64,000 nt of DNA from Ceratotherium simum simum (GCF_000283155.1 NW_004454177.1:1734128-1798127), one strand, 5' to 3'; shown: positions 20,801 through 32,470, counted from the stretch's first letter. Numbers and translations are program-made. The notes: generated by a model from the letters alone, not told the origin.

Positions 20801-20885
20801 TAAACATTCCACACCCGCATGCCTTTGCTCCTATAGTTTTCTCTCTTCCAGAAATTTCTTCTACTTGTCCTTATGAAATAACTCC
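20801..20885 (+). mobile_element. L2 LINE fragment
   Basis: 'catgcctttgctcctatagt' and 'ctcttccagaaatttcttct' match the L2 'gggcctttgcacttgctgttccctctgcctggaat' segment. Confidence 0.55.
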
Positions 20886-21544
20886 ATTCTTAATTATCTT
20901 GAATTTGGAGACTGGAACCATCCCCTAAAGAATTCCAAGCCTTGAAGTCTGGAAAATGTGACTGAGGTCTTTGTGCCACCCACATGAGATGGTGATAATT
21001 AGGAAGAGGGGAGAGGAGAGGAGAGGAGAGGAGAGTGGTACTCTTGGGTTCAGAAGTGGACAATGGGAGGAAGCCAAGGACAATTGGTAGGAATAAAATC
21101 CTGGAAAGAATCTGGGCAGAGATCAGGCCACTGCATCTATTGTGTTCTAGTTTGGGCTCTTCTATGAAATACTCTGGGGGCTTGGGCCATCCACTAATGT
21201 CTTCAGGATTCAGTCGTGTCGTTTGGAGAACGTGAGGTTTGAACCAGAGGACCTCTAAGCACTATCTCACCTCCAACATTGGGTGGTCCTACAGTTCTGA
21301 TGGCAGATTATATAACTCTAGGAAAGAGAGGCTATTATCAGTCATTTTCACACTATTGTAAATTAATTCAATGAGCTTGCTTTCTTAGAAACTGACATAA
21401 CCTGACATTGAAGAAAAATGAGTTTTGATTATAATGCGGGAATAGAGCATATGTAATTTGAAAGCATGGGGACGTTTTTTAAGGAAGGAAAGGTTAGACT
21501 GAGAGGATGAAGCCCCACAAGAGGGCTTGGTGAGGTTCTGTCAA
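20886..21544. repeat. Unassigned stretch with (GGAGA)n
   Basis: A GGAGA microsatellite occupies about 21008-21034; the rest is unrecognised unique-looking sequence. Confidence 0.6.
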
Positions 21545-21645
21545 CTTCATTTTACAGACGGCAGACAAGGTCAAAAAATATGTACAGTGTCACCCAGCTA
21601 GCAAGGGAGGTAGTCTGAATCGGAACTGAGGTCTGTCACATTCCA
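21545..21645 (-). mobile_element. MIR SINE fragment, antisense
   Basis: 'cattttacagacggcagaca', 'gtgtcacccagctagcaagg' and 'gaatcggaactgaggtctg' are the antisense MIR core. Confidence 0.65.
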
Positions 21646-21690
21646 AAGTGTACAAGAGAGCTGCTCTGCGAAGTGGAAGAAAAGGGCAGA

Positions 21691-21730
21691 GGGGAGGAGG
21701 GAAGGAAGGAAGGAAGGAAGGAAGGAAGGA
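21691..21730. repeat. (GGAA)n microsatellite
   Basis: About eight tandem GGAA/AAGG units in a purine-only tract. Confidence 0.9.
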
Positions 21731-22862
21731 GGATGCCGGGGTATTTCCTCAGGCCAAACTGAAGTCGGAGGAAACACAGCGCCTTGTTTTTTCCTTCTTC
21801 TGCACAGGCGATGACCCTGGGTTCTTTCCTAGGCTCTGTGCTCCCGACCTAGGACAAGGAAGTGGTGGCTTCAGCAAGATGCTCTCAGGAAGACCCGGGA
21901 CGTTTTATGCAGTCAGTCAGTTCCCACTGAGACGAAGCATTTGAAGGAGAATAGCAGATTTACTCAGGGTTTCTGAAATGGCAGATTTTACAGAAAGTTG
22001 ACTACACTGGATGACTATGCCCAAAGAACAGCGGGGCCCTAGTGTAATGCTTTGCTTCTTAGTGCAGGAATGGTCTGCTGTGATGTTAACCGGAACTGCA
22101 GAGGGCAAGTCCAGAGACCAAGTTCTCATCAGCTGTGCATTTGGACAAGCCTGGGACTAGATGACGAGGGTCTATGAATATACTGACCGTGTGGTTCGGC
22201 CCTAACTCCTGCGTCAGGTACCAGTGGGTACAGAGGCGAGATGTTAATATAAGGTCCTTCCAGACCATGGCCTCGGCCGCCATCAGACGTAATCGAAGTC
22301 TTGTTTGTGTAAGTCTAGAAAGAAACAGTTCACACCACGGGGTGGCAGTATGGCGTTCCTGTTTGTTTCTCATAAGTGGCTGTATTTTCCAGACCTAAGG
22401 AATTATATTCCTTCCGCTCAACCCAACTACCCTTTCCTTCCTCTCCCCTCGGCTGGGTCCCTGTCCCTACACATTCTAAGGTTTCAGCTGTGTGTGTGCT
22501 TGGTGGTGGTGGGAGATTAGGAAGGAGAAGGATAAATGTTTAGGATCGATTCTGTCCCCTGCCTTCCTCACATCGTCTTTCTGTGCCTCTGAAACAGCTC
22601 GGTTAGGTCTTTGTTTTATTAATCAAAGTTTATAATGAATTAAAAAAAAAAAAAAAAAGAGGGCAAGCCTAAACACAACACTGTGGGGGCAATTCATTTC
22701 TAGGCTGAGATGTAAAATACTTCTGCTCAAAATATTCCTTGGGGGAAGATCCTAAAAAGAGGAAATAAGATATTTTTCGAAAGATGAGCTAGTGATTCCG
22801 CCAAGGGCAAACGGCCAGAGGTAGCAGAGGTGGGGCCTCGCGAAGTAAAGGGTAGAGCTGCT
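21731..22862. other. Unique region with CpG-dense patch
   Basis: No repeats recognised apart from an A run at 22640-22656. The part at about 22130-22350 has roughly ten CpG dinucleotides in 220 bases, well above the surrounding sequence. It contains a TATA-like 'tataagg' at 22248-22254 and a splice-donor-like gtaagt at 22309-22314. A 74-codon frame (22174-22398) has no recognisable family. It may be a small promoter/enhancer or a noncoding exon; unproven. Confidence 0.35.
22335..22348 (+). promoter_or_regulatory. CTCF-like motif, forward
   Basis: ccacggggtggcag is close to the CTCF core CCASYAGRKGGCAS, within a CpG-rich patch. Binding is inferred from motif alone. Confidence 0.35.
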
Positions 22863-22876
22863 CTGCCATCTGGTGG
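22863..22876 (-). promoter_or_regulatory. CTCF-like motif, reverse
   Basis: ctgccatctggtgg is the reverse complement of ccaccagatggcag, a strong match to the CTCF core. It faces the motif at 22335, a convergent pair about 0.5 kb apart. Confidence 0.45.
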
Positions 22877-22879
22877 ACA

Positions 22880-23691
22880 AAGTGGCACCTGCAGTTTGTA
22901 ATCCATATTCTATGGTTCCCATACTTTTAGATTTTTATGAATTATAAAACAAGAAACAAACAAGCAAGCAAGCAAACAAACAAAAAAACCAACCCCCAAC
23001 TCCTGAATAAATACATAAAACCAATGCATAATTGCCAACTCTTTATTTTGCCAGGTAATATTTTTTAAAAAAATCTAGCTTCTATGGTTACCATCATCTT
23101 AATTTTAAAGGACAATAATTCCCAAAGAGAAAGTGTTTTCTCTGAAAAAAAGGATAGCCCTTTCAATTGAATATTTAGCTTAATATATATATCATTACAT
23201 TTTTCTAATTTTTATGATTTTGTTACAAAGGGGTGAAAAATTGATCAAGGTTTGGCACTGGTCTAAGAATTGATGTTTGAGAACCACTGGTCTGAAACAC
23301 TTCACACAGTTGTTCAAAATCGTTTATAAATATCTGAGATCTCTGAAATATTTCAACGTAGAGACTTGGAGTTAAACCACTATATTTAAACTTGTCTTTA
23401 GTGGCTATTTTTAACCATTCTATTTTTTAAAAATTGTCATTACTTCACAGTTTCTAAAGATTCCTGTGGGTTTCTCACATTTGTTCCGTCTTTTCATGGT
23501 TTAGGAGTAAATTGCCTTGTTCTAATGTTATCACAGTAATTTACTGGTGGTAACGTGTTGTTTCTCTGGTTCAATTGTCTCTAAATTTTGATTGCAAAAG
23601 TCATGTTTAAGCACTCATCCCTTACTATGTGTCCTTATTTTACGAAGTTCATAACGTACTATCGTGGATTATGTACATTACAAAGCATTCT
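22880..23691. other. Unassigned AT-rich stretch
   Basis: Contains an A-rich simple tract ('aagcaagcaagcaaac') near 22950-22990 and a hAT-like end 'gtttgagaaccactggtctg' near 23273. No other element recognised. Confidence 0.4.
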
Positions 23692-23800
23692 TGTGGCTTG
23701 CATCTGAAGTGAGGGCCGTCTCCTTGGGGACTGTGCCCCTTAACCTATGAGGTCTATGATAACCCAGGGTAGTTAGTGTCAGAACTGAACCGTAGGACTG
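23692..23800 (+). mobile_element. LTR fragment, same family as 36277-37126
   Basis: 'gcttgcatctgaagtgaggg', 'gactgtgccccttaacctat' and 'cagggtagttagtgtcagaa' match the reverse complement of the LTR near 36385-36480. Only about 100 bases survive. Confidence 0.65.
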
Positions 23801-23925
23801 CAGTACCTTAGTTTCCTCCTTTGTAAAATGGGACATAATAATCATATTTATCTAATAGACTTATTGGGACATGAAATGTACTAGTACATGCCTCACATTA
23901 AGGAAACTAAACATTGTTTGGATGG
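23801..23925 (+). mobile_element. MIR SINE fragment
   Basis: 'ccttagtttcctcctttgta' then 'aaatgggacataataatcat' is the MIR 'cctcagtttcctcatctgtaaaatggggataataata' block. Confidence 0.6.
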
Positions 23926-24369
23926 CAGTTCTTCCAAAAGTTACAGATAATCAAAATCACAAAGCAATTACTTTGTGCTTCTGAATTTTACCTAGGAGAA
24001 GCAGCAGGAGAAAATATTAAGGAAAATTTGAAAAGTGGAGCAAGAAAGGAAATTCCCTAGTGCATAGTAAAACATGCACTAGTAAAACTAATGCCACTAC
24101 ACTGACAACTGTGGCACTGGTGCCAAAAGAGAGTAGTGATGTAGAATAGAGCCTAGAGACAGGCAAGACCCTAAGGACTTGGTGTCTTCTTTTTATTAAT
24201 GAGATGAGCACAGCAAGGTTTATAATGCATCCAAAAGTTTTATGATCCCATAGCAAGGTTGACAAAATGTATAAGAAAACAGTAAATATAATTGAGTTTT
24301 ACATTCTCAGTTTAGAATAGAATGCTTAATTATCATAATAATGAATGAAACAGTGTATTTCAATACCAC

Positions 24370-24745
24370 CTTTTCAAATCAATGGTGAATGGGTATATTT
24401 TCAACCAATGGTTCTAGGACAATTGGATACTGGTTTGGGCAAAAGTTAATTTTCTTTAACACACACCACTCACCAACATAAGTTCCATATTTATTAAAAA
24501 GTTAAAAGATTAAAAATAAACCATTAAAGAGTTAGAAGAAAATATAAGTGAATATTTTTCTGATGCTAACAAAAGATAAGACCTTTCCAAGCATAAAAGT
24601 AAAGGAAAATCATAAAGGCAAACACTGACAGAATTGGTCTCACCAAGTTAAAAACTTACAGATGTTAAACAATTAACATCAGAAGCGACAAATTAAGAAA
24701 CATTTACAATGTATGTCAGAAAAAATTTTACAACAATTATGATAA
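24370..24745 (+). mobile_element. L1 ORF2 fragment, sense
   Basis: 'ggttctaggacaattggata', 'taaaccattaaagagttaga' and 'tctcaccaagttaaaaactt' follow the L1 ORF2 region before the C-terminal end. Frames are broken. Confidence 0.65.
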
Positions 24746-24773
24746 TCGGGCTTGACTAGGTTACAGTGTAGAC

Positions 24774-25094
24774 CAGGGATTGACAAACTCGTTCTGTAGA
24801 GTGTCAGGAGTCAGTATTTCGCTTTGCGGGTCCTACATTCTCTGTGGTGACTGCCTGCCTCTGCCATTGGGACATGAAAGCAGCCGTGGACAATAGATAC
24901 ACAGATGAGCATTGTTGTGTTCTAATAACACTTTATCTACAGACACTGAAATTTGAATTTCATATAATTTTCATGTGTCACAAAATATTTTTATTCTTTT
25001 GATTTTTTTCAAGTGTTAAAAAATGTGAAAATCACTCTTACCTCTGGTGGCAGGCCAGATCAGGCCCGCAGGCCATATAGTTTGCTGACCTCTG
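24774..25094 (+). mobile_element. hAT-Charlie-type MITE, long form
   Basis: 'cagggattgacaaactcgtt' to 'tagtttgctgacctctg' encloses the diagnostic 'tttcatgtgtcacaaaatat' and 'gcaggccagatcaggcccgc' blocks. Flanking 8-mers gtgtagac and gtgaagat agree at six of eight positions. It is longer than the copies at 1844 and 37327. Confidence 0.8.
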
Positions 25095-26374
25095 GTGAAG
25101 ATGCAGGAAAGGAGCTTCAGGGCACTTTCATGTTTTTGAGGATGATGGGTTGCATTTGGTTCCCTACTAGGGCTTGTCAGGAAAGAAATCTATGGGGATT
25201 TGGAACAAAGAGTGGATTGTAATTCAATAGAGAATGTGGAGCCCCCAAATGTTTTGTGGGTCTGGTACTACCAGGTGGGATGGGAGGGAGAGGGCTCAGG
25301 TAGGAGGACACTGTAATGCTCCAGAGCAGGAGGGTGGAGATGGATGTGAGAGAGGGTGTGAAGATGGAACTGGCTGTCAAGGAAGGTTCAGAACTAGAGT
25401 GGACAGAGAGCTTCTGACTTGTGTCACTGGAAGGGAGCCGGCCCCGTGAACAGAAACAGGGAAAAGAGGAGCCAGGAATGGGAACAGATGAAGAACTCAA
25501 TTTTAGCCACGATTTGAGGTACCAGAAAAGTACTCAGGTGAATACTCAAGAAGGGAGTGCTGGAGCAAGGCTGGGGTACTGGTTTGGGAGCCGTCTCAGG
25601 GATGTCGGGCAGAGTCCAGAACTTTGGACAATGCCCAATACTGGAAGCAAGAAGGGGAAGAGGAACAGCTGCTGATCTAGTTCACGGTGTCAGTCCTGGC
25701 TCCAACGCAAACTTTAGGAATTCTATGGGGATTAAGTCTCAGGAATATTATGAGAATCACTTCATGAAGTAATTTTCATACTGCCATATACTTAGGGGTG
25801 CTGACTTCTGTTATTCAGACCGAAGAGTTGCATGAGGACATATGTTGGGAGAAGGGACTTGCAAGCTCGGGGAGCCTAAATGATCATTGACAGGCTGTGG
25901 CTCCCAGCTGTGCTGTCAGCAATCCTGATGGGGCGGAGGTGATGTTTGATGTCTTGTAATTGTTACATTGCTCAAGCGAAAACTAATCATTTCATGGTTT
26001 TTTAATTAAAAGGTTTCTTTTTCTTGTTCTAAAATGTTAATTTGGGATTAAGTAGAGCTCCCATGATACTTTGGTTTCCTCGGAGATGTTGAAAGTAGAA
26101 GCCTTGATTGACACAGTGCTCCCAGACACACTGCCAGATGCACAGCCAAGGCTGCTGAGGAGCCCCCTCTGGCCTGGCCAGTGCTCTATCCCACCTGTGT
26201 CCCATCCCCAACCTCTGGTGCTGATGCCACTCATTGACTTGGGCTGTGAAGCAGCCTGCCGGGAGCCCTGAGAACCTAGAATCATTCTCACAGGAGCCTT
26301 TTCAAGACAGCCCATATTACTTAGTGTTCTGAGACCCAGGGTCAAAGACTTCAGTTCGCACTGTTGTACCCTTT
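25095..26374. other. Unassigned stretch
   Basis: Purine-rich 25210-25680, then mixed sequence. Open frames of 84-107 codons overlap on both strands and have no recognisable family. No exon or repeat called. Confidence 0.45.
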
Positions 26375-28320
26375 TGATGTGAGGACCAGGGTTTTGTTTG
26401 ATACTGTTGTTTAAATCTTCTAATTCCTTATGGATTTTCTCTGTAATTGTTCTGTGAATTACTGTGAGAAGAGTATTAAAATTTCCAATTGTAATTTCTT
26501 GTTATTGTCTATTTCTCATTTCAATTCTCTCAAGTTTGCTTCATACATTGCCAGATTCTCTTGTTAGACAGTTATATGTTTTAAAATTGTATATCCTCTT
26601 GCTCTATCAATCATTATGAAACATCCCTCTTTGTCCCTAGTAATATTCCTTATCTTAAAGTCAATTTTATCTGATATTAATATAGCTACTCCATCTCTTT
26701 TAAACTTACTATTTACATGATATACCTCTTTCTATGTTTTTAGTCTCAATCTATTTATGTTATGGAATTTAAAGTGTATCTCTTATAGACAGCATATAGT
26801 TGGATATTGCATATTTATCCTGACAGACAGTCTCTGCATTATGAGTAAAGTGTTTAATCCATTCACATTTAATGTAATTATTGTTATGATTAGATTTAGG
26901 TCTGCTCTTTTGCTATTTGTTTTCTATTTGTCTCATTCCTTTTTTATTTGTTTCTGTTTGTGCTTAACTAAATTTTTTCTTGTTAAACTGAATTCTTTTT
27001 TGTTAAATATTTCTATTTATGCAATTGTAATTGCTCTATTGACTTTTTAGGTATACTTTTTTGCATTTTTGGGGGGTGCTTTAGGGATTATAATATATAT
27101 CTTTAAGGTTCACAGTATATTTTATAGTTATACCAACTTACTGTAAAATCCAGGAAATTTGCACTACTATAATTTTAATTTTTCTCCTTTTGTGAGCTAT
27201 TGTTGTCATATATTTGTATCTATACGTAGTAAACCCAAAAAAACAGTTTTATAATTTTTTCTTTAAACATTTATATGTCTTTTAAATAAGTTAAAAGAAG
27301 AAAGGAAGAGAAATTTATACAAAATTTTATATTTCTTAATATATGTACTATTTCCAGTGTTCTTTATTCTTTTTTGAGAATCTGATTTAGCCTCTGGTAA
27401 CATAGCCCTTCAAAGGATTTCCTTTAGAATTTCTTGTAGTGTACGTCTGTTAGCAATGAATTCTTGCCATTATTGTTTATTTGGAAATGTCTCTATTTGG
27501 CCTTTATTTTTGAAGGACGGTTTCACTGGATGTGGATTGTTGGTTAATAGTTTGCTTGTATTTTTTTCCAGCTCTTTGAATGTGTTCGTCCAATGTCTTC
27601 AAGCCTCCATTTTTATCTGACGAGAAATCAGCTGTTAATCATACCATTGTTTCCTTGTGTAAGTTGTATCTTTTTTTTAATTGTTATTATTTTTCATCAA
27701 ATTTGGGAATTTTTAGGGCATTATTTCTTTAAATATATTTTCTGCCCCTTTCTTGCTCTTCTTTCCTTCTAGGACTCCAGTTATACATGTAGAGGAATTC
27801 TTTATATTGTCTCACAGATCTCAAGACTCTGTTAATCTTTTTTCAATCATTTTTCTCCCTATTCTTTGATTGGATATGTTCTTTGACCTGTCTTCAAGTT
27901 CCTAATTTTTTCTTCTACCATTTTATATTTACTCTTGGGCCTATTAGGAAATTTTTCATTTCATTCTTTATACTTTTCAGCTCTAGAGATTACATTTGGT
28001 TTGTTTACAACATAGTTTTAATTTCCTGGTTGATATTCCTATGTATTCATTCAGTCTTAGCATTATTTCCTTTAAGTCTTTGAAAACGTTTTTCTGTAGT
28101 TCTTTAAGCATATTTATAGTAGCTATTTGAAGTCTTCATCTCCTAAATCCAGCACATAGTCCTGCAAGGAGTCAGTTTCTATTGATTATATATCTTTCCC
28201 TGAGTATGGGTCATACTTGCCTGTTCTTTCCATGTCTAATAATTGTTTGTTGTTGCTGTTGAAACCTAAATAATAGGATGTAGTGACTTTGGATTCTGTT
28301 GTTCTTCTGAGGGTTGTTTT
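26375..28320 (-). mobile_element. Old L1, antisense: EN part of ORF2, inter-ORF region and ORF1
   Basis: 'cttaaagtcaattttatctg', 'gtatctcttatagacagcat' and 'ccattcacatttaatgtaat' are antisense endonuclease text. 'ttcttgtagtgtacgtctgt' and 'gaaatcagctgttaatcata' mark ORF1 downstream, giving the order EN-ORF1 expected for an inverted L1. Frames are shattered. At about 1.9 kb it is the longest uninterrupted L1 stretch in the window. Confidence 0.75.
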
Positions 28321-28870
28321 TAAATTTTAGTTAAGTAATTAGTAATCAATTAATTTGCCTAGACTCAAACTGCAAGACCTCTCTCCTCTGTGGTGTGCAG
28401 CTGCTAATATCTCTGCTCACATTTTTTAAGTGTGACTTCCTGGGTGCTTCCCCTGTACTCGCATGGTTTAGGGGTTAGCCAATGATACGGGCTGACAGTA
28501 AGACTTCCGTTCTTTGCTGCCCAGGCTGTTTGTGGTTTGAGAAGAGTATTCAAAGGCACAGCATCTGTATAAGTCTTGCTTATGTTTTTTGCTGAATTCT
28601 TTGTGGTTTCCAATACACATGTAGTTTAGCAGTCAGCCAGGGATGTGTGAGGAGTTTGTTATTTCAGCCCTCCCATGGCTCTCTGGCTTCCAAAATCTCT
28701 CTGCCTTGTATCTGTCAGCTCTGATACATGCCACAGACTAAGTTCTCCTTTTCTAGTCAGGAAAGCTGTGGTTTTTATCACCTGATGTGGGGGCAATAGC
28801 AGTATTCCTTGGCAATAAGGCCATGAATGTGCCATTCTTATTAGATGCATTAGCAATTTTTCATGAGTAA
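28321..28870 (-). mobile_element. Possible 5-prime UTR of the same antisense L1
   Basis: Directly continues the L1 in the direction of its 5-prime end and is less AT-rich, as old L1 5-prime UTRs are. I cannot confirm the family from text alone. Confidence 0.4.
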
Positions 28871-29459
28871 ATATTTCTCAAGTTGTTGCCTGCCTTTTGA
28901 TGTTTTCCAGTGAGCTAAAATGGTTGATTTTATAATTTTGTCTAGTTTTATACTTGTTTTCTCCTGAAAGGAATCCCCCAACTTCCTCATACCATCATTA
29001 TTGGATATAGTGTTTGTACATAGACATTTTTAAAGTTATTTCTTTAGTTATTTTAAGAAACATTTTATGATCAATGCTATTGATAGCATATGAGGCAATA
29101 GTGTGTGGGAAAACACAGATACCAACATCTCTAAGGCATTCTGGAGAGTTGCGGTCTGAATGAGAAGTTTAAGAAATATCTTGATTTATTTTGTAGTTAT
29201 TTTCTTGTTTTTTTCTATGCTCACGAGTGATCTATGAAATTAATCTATGCTATGTCTAAATGCATCTGAAATTTTTTTTCTTTAGGGTAAAACCCAAGAG
29301 TGGCATTACCACATGGAAAATATGAATTTAAAAATGTATTTAGCTATATATTAAGGTAGCCTTGAATTTAAGCATCTCGCCCAAATTCATTTGATTTCCG
29401 TATTTGGTAATGTGATCACTTTTACCTCCTGACTGGCTAATTGCCTTATTCAGCCAGTC
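28871..29459. other. Mostly unassigned; short L1-like piece
   Basis: 'gggtaaaacccaagagtggc' near 29284 resembles antisense L1 ORF2 3-prime text. Nothing else is recognised. Confidence 0.35.
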
Positions 29460-29605
29460 ATCTATATAGGAAATATTTATCAAGTGTTTACTATGTGCTC
29501 GATGCTGCAATATGCTGGGAATGCAAATATGCGCAGGACATAGTCCTTCCTGGTTTGTGAGCTGATGAGTTAGTGTCTGGGGCAGATAAACCAATTGCTA
29601 TAAAA
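29460..29605 (-). mobile_element. L2 LINE 3-prime end, antisense, left half
   Basis: 'atttatcaagtgtttactat', 'gtgctcgatgctgcaatatg' and 'aggacatagtccttcctgg' are antisense L2. It is interrupted by the block at 29619-30203 and resumes at 30217. Confidence 0.75.
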
Positions 29606-29618
29606 TATATGTGCTCTA

Positions 29619-29756
29619 CATATGTATGGTGACGGATGAAAACTAGACTATTGGTGGTGAACATGATGCAGTCTATACAGAAACTGATATATAATAATGC
29701 AAACCTGAAATTACACAATAAGTCAATATGAGCTCAATAAAATAGTTGTAAAAAAA
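29619..29756 (+). mobile_element. L1 3-prime end, sense
   Basis: 'tatggtgacggatgaaaact', 'agactattggtggtgaacat' and 'gagctcaataaaatagttgt' plus A-rich tail are L1 3-prime UTR, related to the copy at 1-100. Confidence 0.75.
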
Positions 29757-30175
29757 GACTGTATAAATTGCTTTGGCATTCTCCTACTTGAGAACATTTA
29801 AGTTGTTTCTTGTTTGGTTTGGTTTGGTTTTCCTTGTGTGTTATTTCTTTGGAAATATTCCTAAAAGTGGAATTATGCAGGTCAAAAATATGAATAATGT
29901 TATAGCTGTCGCTATAACCATTGACTGGTTGCTTTTCAGGGGAAAAATAACCAATTTAAAAAGCTACCCATAATGTTCAAATATTGTTGTCCCCACCTCC
30001 ATACCACTCCCGCTAACATATAACTATATCACATTTATCATTGTTTTTGCTGGTCTGATAAGTGTATATAGTGCAAAACTTGTTTGAATATGATTTTAAT
30101 CACTGGTGAAGCTGAACATTGTTCCTTGTGATAACTCTGTTTTTCTAAATGCATAAAGAGCACTTATTGAGAGAC
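29757..30175 (-). mobile_element. L1 ORF2 3-prime fragment, antisense
   Basis: 'ttggaaatattcctaaaagt', 'gactggttgcttttcagggg' and 'gctggtctgataagtgtata' followed by 'actggtgaagctgaacattg' are antisense L1 ORF2 3-prime text. Confidence 0.65.
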
Positions 30176-30177
30176 AA

Positions 30178-30208
30178 AGTGTGTGTGTGTATATATATAT
30201 ATGTATAT
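30178..30208. repeat. (TG)n(TA)n microsatellite
   Basis: gtgtgtgtgtgt passing directly into atatatatatat at the right end of the L1 block. Confidence 0.9.
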
Positions 30209-30216
30209 GCGCTCTA

Positions 30217-30490
30217 GAGCAGAATGTTCACTAAGTGCTCTGAGACCACAGAATAGGGTGTTCTAATTTGTCCTGAGTCAGAGGAAATGGTGACATCCGA
30301 GGTGGATCTTAAAGTTTTAGTTAGTGTTATCAAGTGAAGGGCAAGGTCAGCAGGAAGACATTCCCAATAGAGGGAATAGTGTGTGTGGAAGCACAAAGGC
30401 GTAAAGTGGGTAGTGGAAGATAGAACTGGCGAGAGAGTTTGAAGTAAGAATGTGAGAGGCCTTAGGATGCTCAAGGTCTTAGGAACTTTT
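30217..30490 (-). mobile_element. L2 LINE 3-prime region, antisense, right half
   Basis: 'ggaaatggtgacatccgagg', 'cattcccaatagagggaata' and 'ctcaaggtcttaggaacttt' continue the L2 started at 29460. Confidence 0.7.
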
Positions 30491-32239
30491 GGGGGTTTTG
30501 ATTTTGAACACATTTATTTGACATTTATATGCAGCAAACTGAATCGGGGTATGGGTGTGTGGAATCTGCTGATGGGGATGAAGGAGAAGAGAGAGGAATC
30601 ACTTGGAAAAGATGCTTAAGACTCAAAAATAAGGTCAATTAGTTCTCCAACACTGTTGGAAACAGGCAAGATATTGTATTATATGGTACTGAGATACCTA
30701 TGGAGTGCCAATCACGGGTTGTAAGCCTTAAAAGGGAAGGGTCAAGGAAGTCTTCTGCTGTTTATCCTCTGTGGTGTTCATATTATTTATAATGAGATAA
30801 TCAGATAATGAGATAAGCAGAGTGGCCTGGGCATACGCCCAAGCTGACTGGCTACTGGGAAGAGAGCACGAGGACTTTTAGTATTAAAAGACTGCAAGCA
30901 CAGAGTCACCTCAAGGTTCAAATTCCCTCAGGACAAGCTAAACTATTATAGTGGGACTGAATCTCAGTGTACAAACCCAGGTGTGCAAAGCATATCAAAT
31001 TTCTTAATTTCCTTTAAATCTAATTGCATCTGACTCAAAATCTCCAATCAATTTGCTGGCAGGAAATTAAGCCTCAGTTGTTCTTGGAGTTTCTCTCCTC
31101 AAGAACATACAAAGGTCCAAAGGTCAGCCAGTGCTAAAGCATTGGGAAGGCCCTTCCGGTCAATGGTTGCCAGTCACTGTCTGCTGAGTGGCCTGAGTCT
31201 CCAGGAGTTTGTCCCTTCAGGACCGTTGCCTGGCTGTCTCCATGCTACACGCAGAACACAGAAAAAATTTCCAATACTTTAGACTTCGTTCCTTGGGGTC
31301 CAACCTCTTTAGGTATACCACAGTGGAATCACATTAGCGGAAGCATCCAATACAGAGTTGGAGAATCAAATTAGGCTTCTTGGAAGAAGTGCGCTTTCTG
31401 CCAGAGCATTCTGCCTTGTTTGTCATTCTCCCTTCTTCTTTTCTTGAACCTTCCAGTTAAATAACTTTTCCCTCTTCTCCTCCCTGTCTGGTCACACCTG
31501 CTTCTGCTCTCTTCTGCGGGGCCTGGCTCACTGCCTCCCCTGGCTCTTCATCTTGCTGATGTCTTTCCCACAGAGACGCAGTGAACACCCAAGCAACGCA
31601 AACAATACAATTCCCCCTTGTAAAAATCGTTATGAAGGAATTAGGAAGGAGAGAAAGTGTGTGTCCTCTTTTTTTAGCCTCTCTGAGTTTATGACCTTCT
31701 TCCTCTTGGTCTTAGGTATCCATCTATCTAGAGGTAGATTAGGACTTCTATAGAAGGAATGTAAAAGAGAAGAAGGGAGTGAGAGAGGATGATGAGAAAG
31801 GCAGACTCCACCTTTTCATTTTCTCCGCCGTTCTTGAGGCTGAGACAGTCAAGAATCCCAGGGTCTTTGCTTTCACAACATGGCCCAGCAAGCCACTCCC
31901 TGCTTCCGTGTCAAACACTCAGATGCCACTGGGGAGAAGAGCTGGGGAGGCAGGAAGGAGAGTGAGCAATCTGAGGGCACAGGTATTCAGGTGTGCATAC
32001 AGAGAATAAGTATTCCCTAAAGGGACAATTTTGATTACTGTACTGGGTTCAACTAAACCTAGGCAGATTCTCCTTCCTAATTAACCATTGGGTAGGGGCT
32101 TATGAGGAACACTGGATCAGTAAGACACAAAATAAATAAGTCTTATTTTCTTTCACATCTGAGTGTACTGTGAGTAGATTTCCACCCTCATATGCCACAC
32201 AGAGGAGGGATATGGGATAGAGGGAGGGAATTTTAGAGG
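30491..32239. other. Unassigned stretch, largest repeat-poor block
   Basis: About 1.75 kb in which I recognise no transposon family, exon or RNA gene. Composition is mixed with purine and pyrimidine tracts. It is a reasonable place to look for lineage-conserved noncoding sequence, but I see no decisive motif. Confidence 0.45.
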
Positions 32240-32470
32240 CTGTAGCACAATAGAGGCAGAGGGAAGAAAGTTTGGGCTATGTCTGGAGAATAGTGTGGAA
32301 TCCAATTTGGCTGAAATCCAATTTGCGTAATAATATGGGTGACATGGGTCCAGAAATTTGGGGCTAAATTTTAGAGGGCTTTGCATACTGGAGTGAGATA
32401 TTTGTAGATATATCAGTGAAAGTTAAGCATTATCAAGAGATTTAGAAGAGAGGGATGCTATTATGGGACA
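32240..32470 (-). mobile_element. Possible L2 fragment, antisense
   Basis: 'tctggagaatagtgtggaat', 'tagagggctttgcatactgg' and 'gtgaaagttaagcattatc' recall antisense L2 but are very diverged. Confidence 0.4.

Noticed and set aside
22174..22398. 74-codon frame containing a good Kozak-like ATG at 22267
   Set aside because: No recognisable protein family, very short, and the TATA-like box is too close upstream of the ATG to place a start before it. Kept only as a CpG-patch finding.
26757..28083. Hydrophobic open frames that look like membrane proteins
   Set aside because: T-rich antisense L1 sequence codes for Phe/Leu/Ile by composition; the frames are shadows.
29606..30216. Classic twin-primed (5-prime-inverted) L1
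   Set aside because: The sense 3-prime tail lies to the left of the inverted part, whereas twin priming puts the inverted part upstream of the tail.
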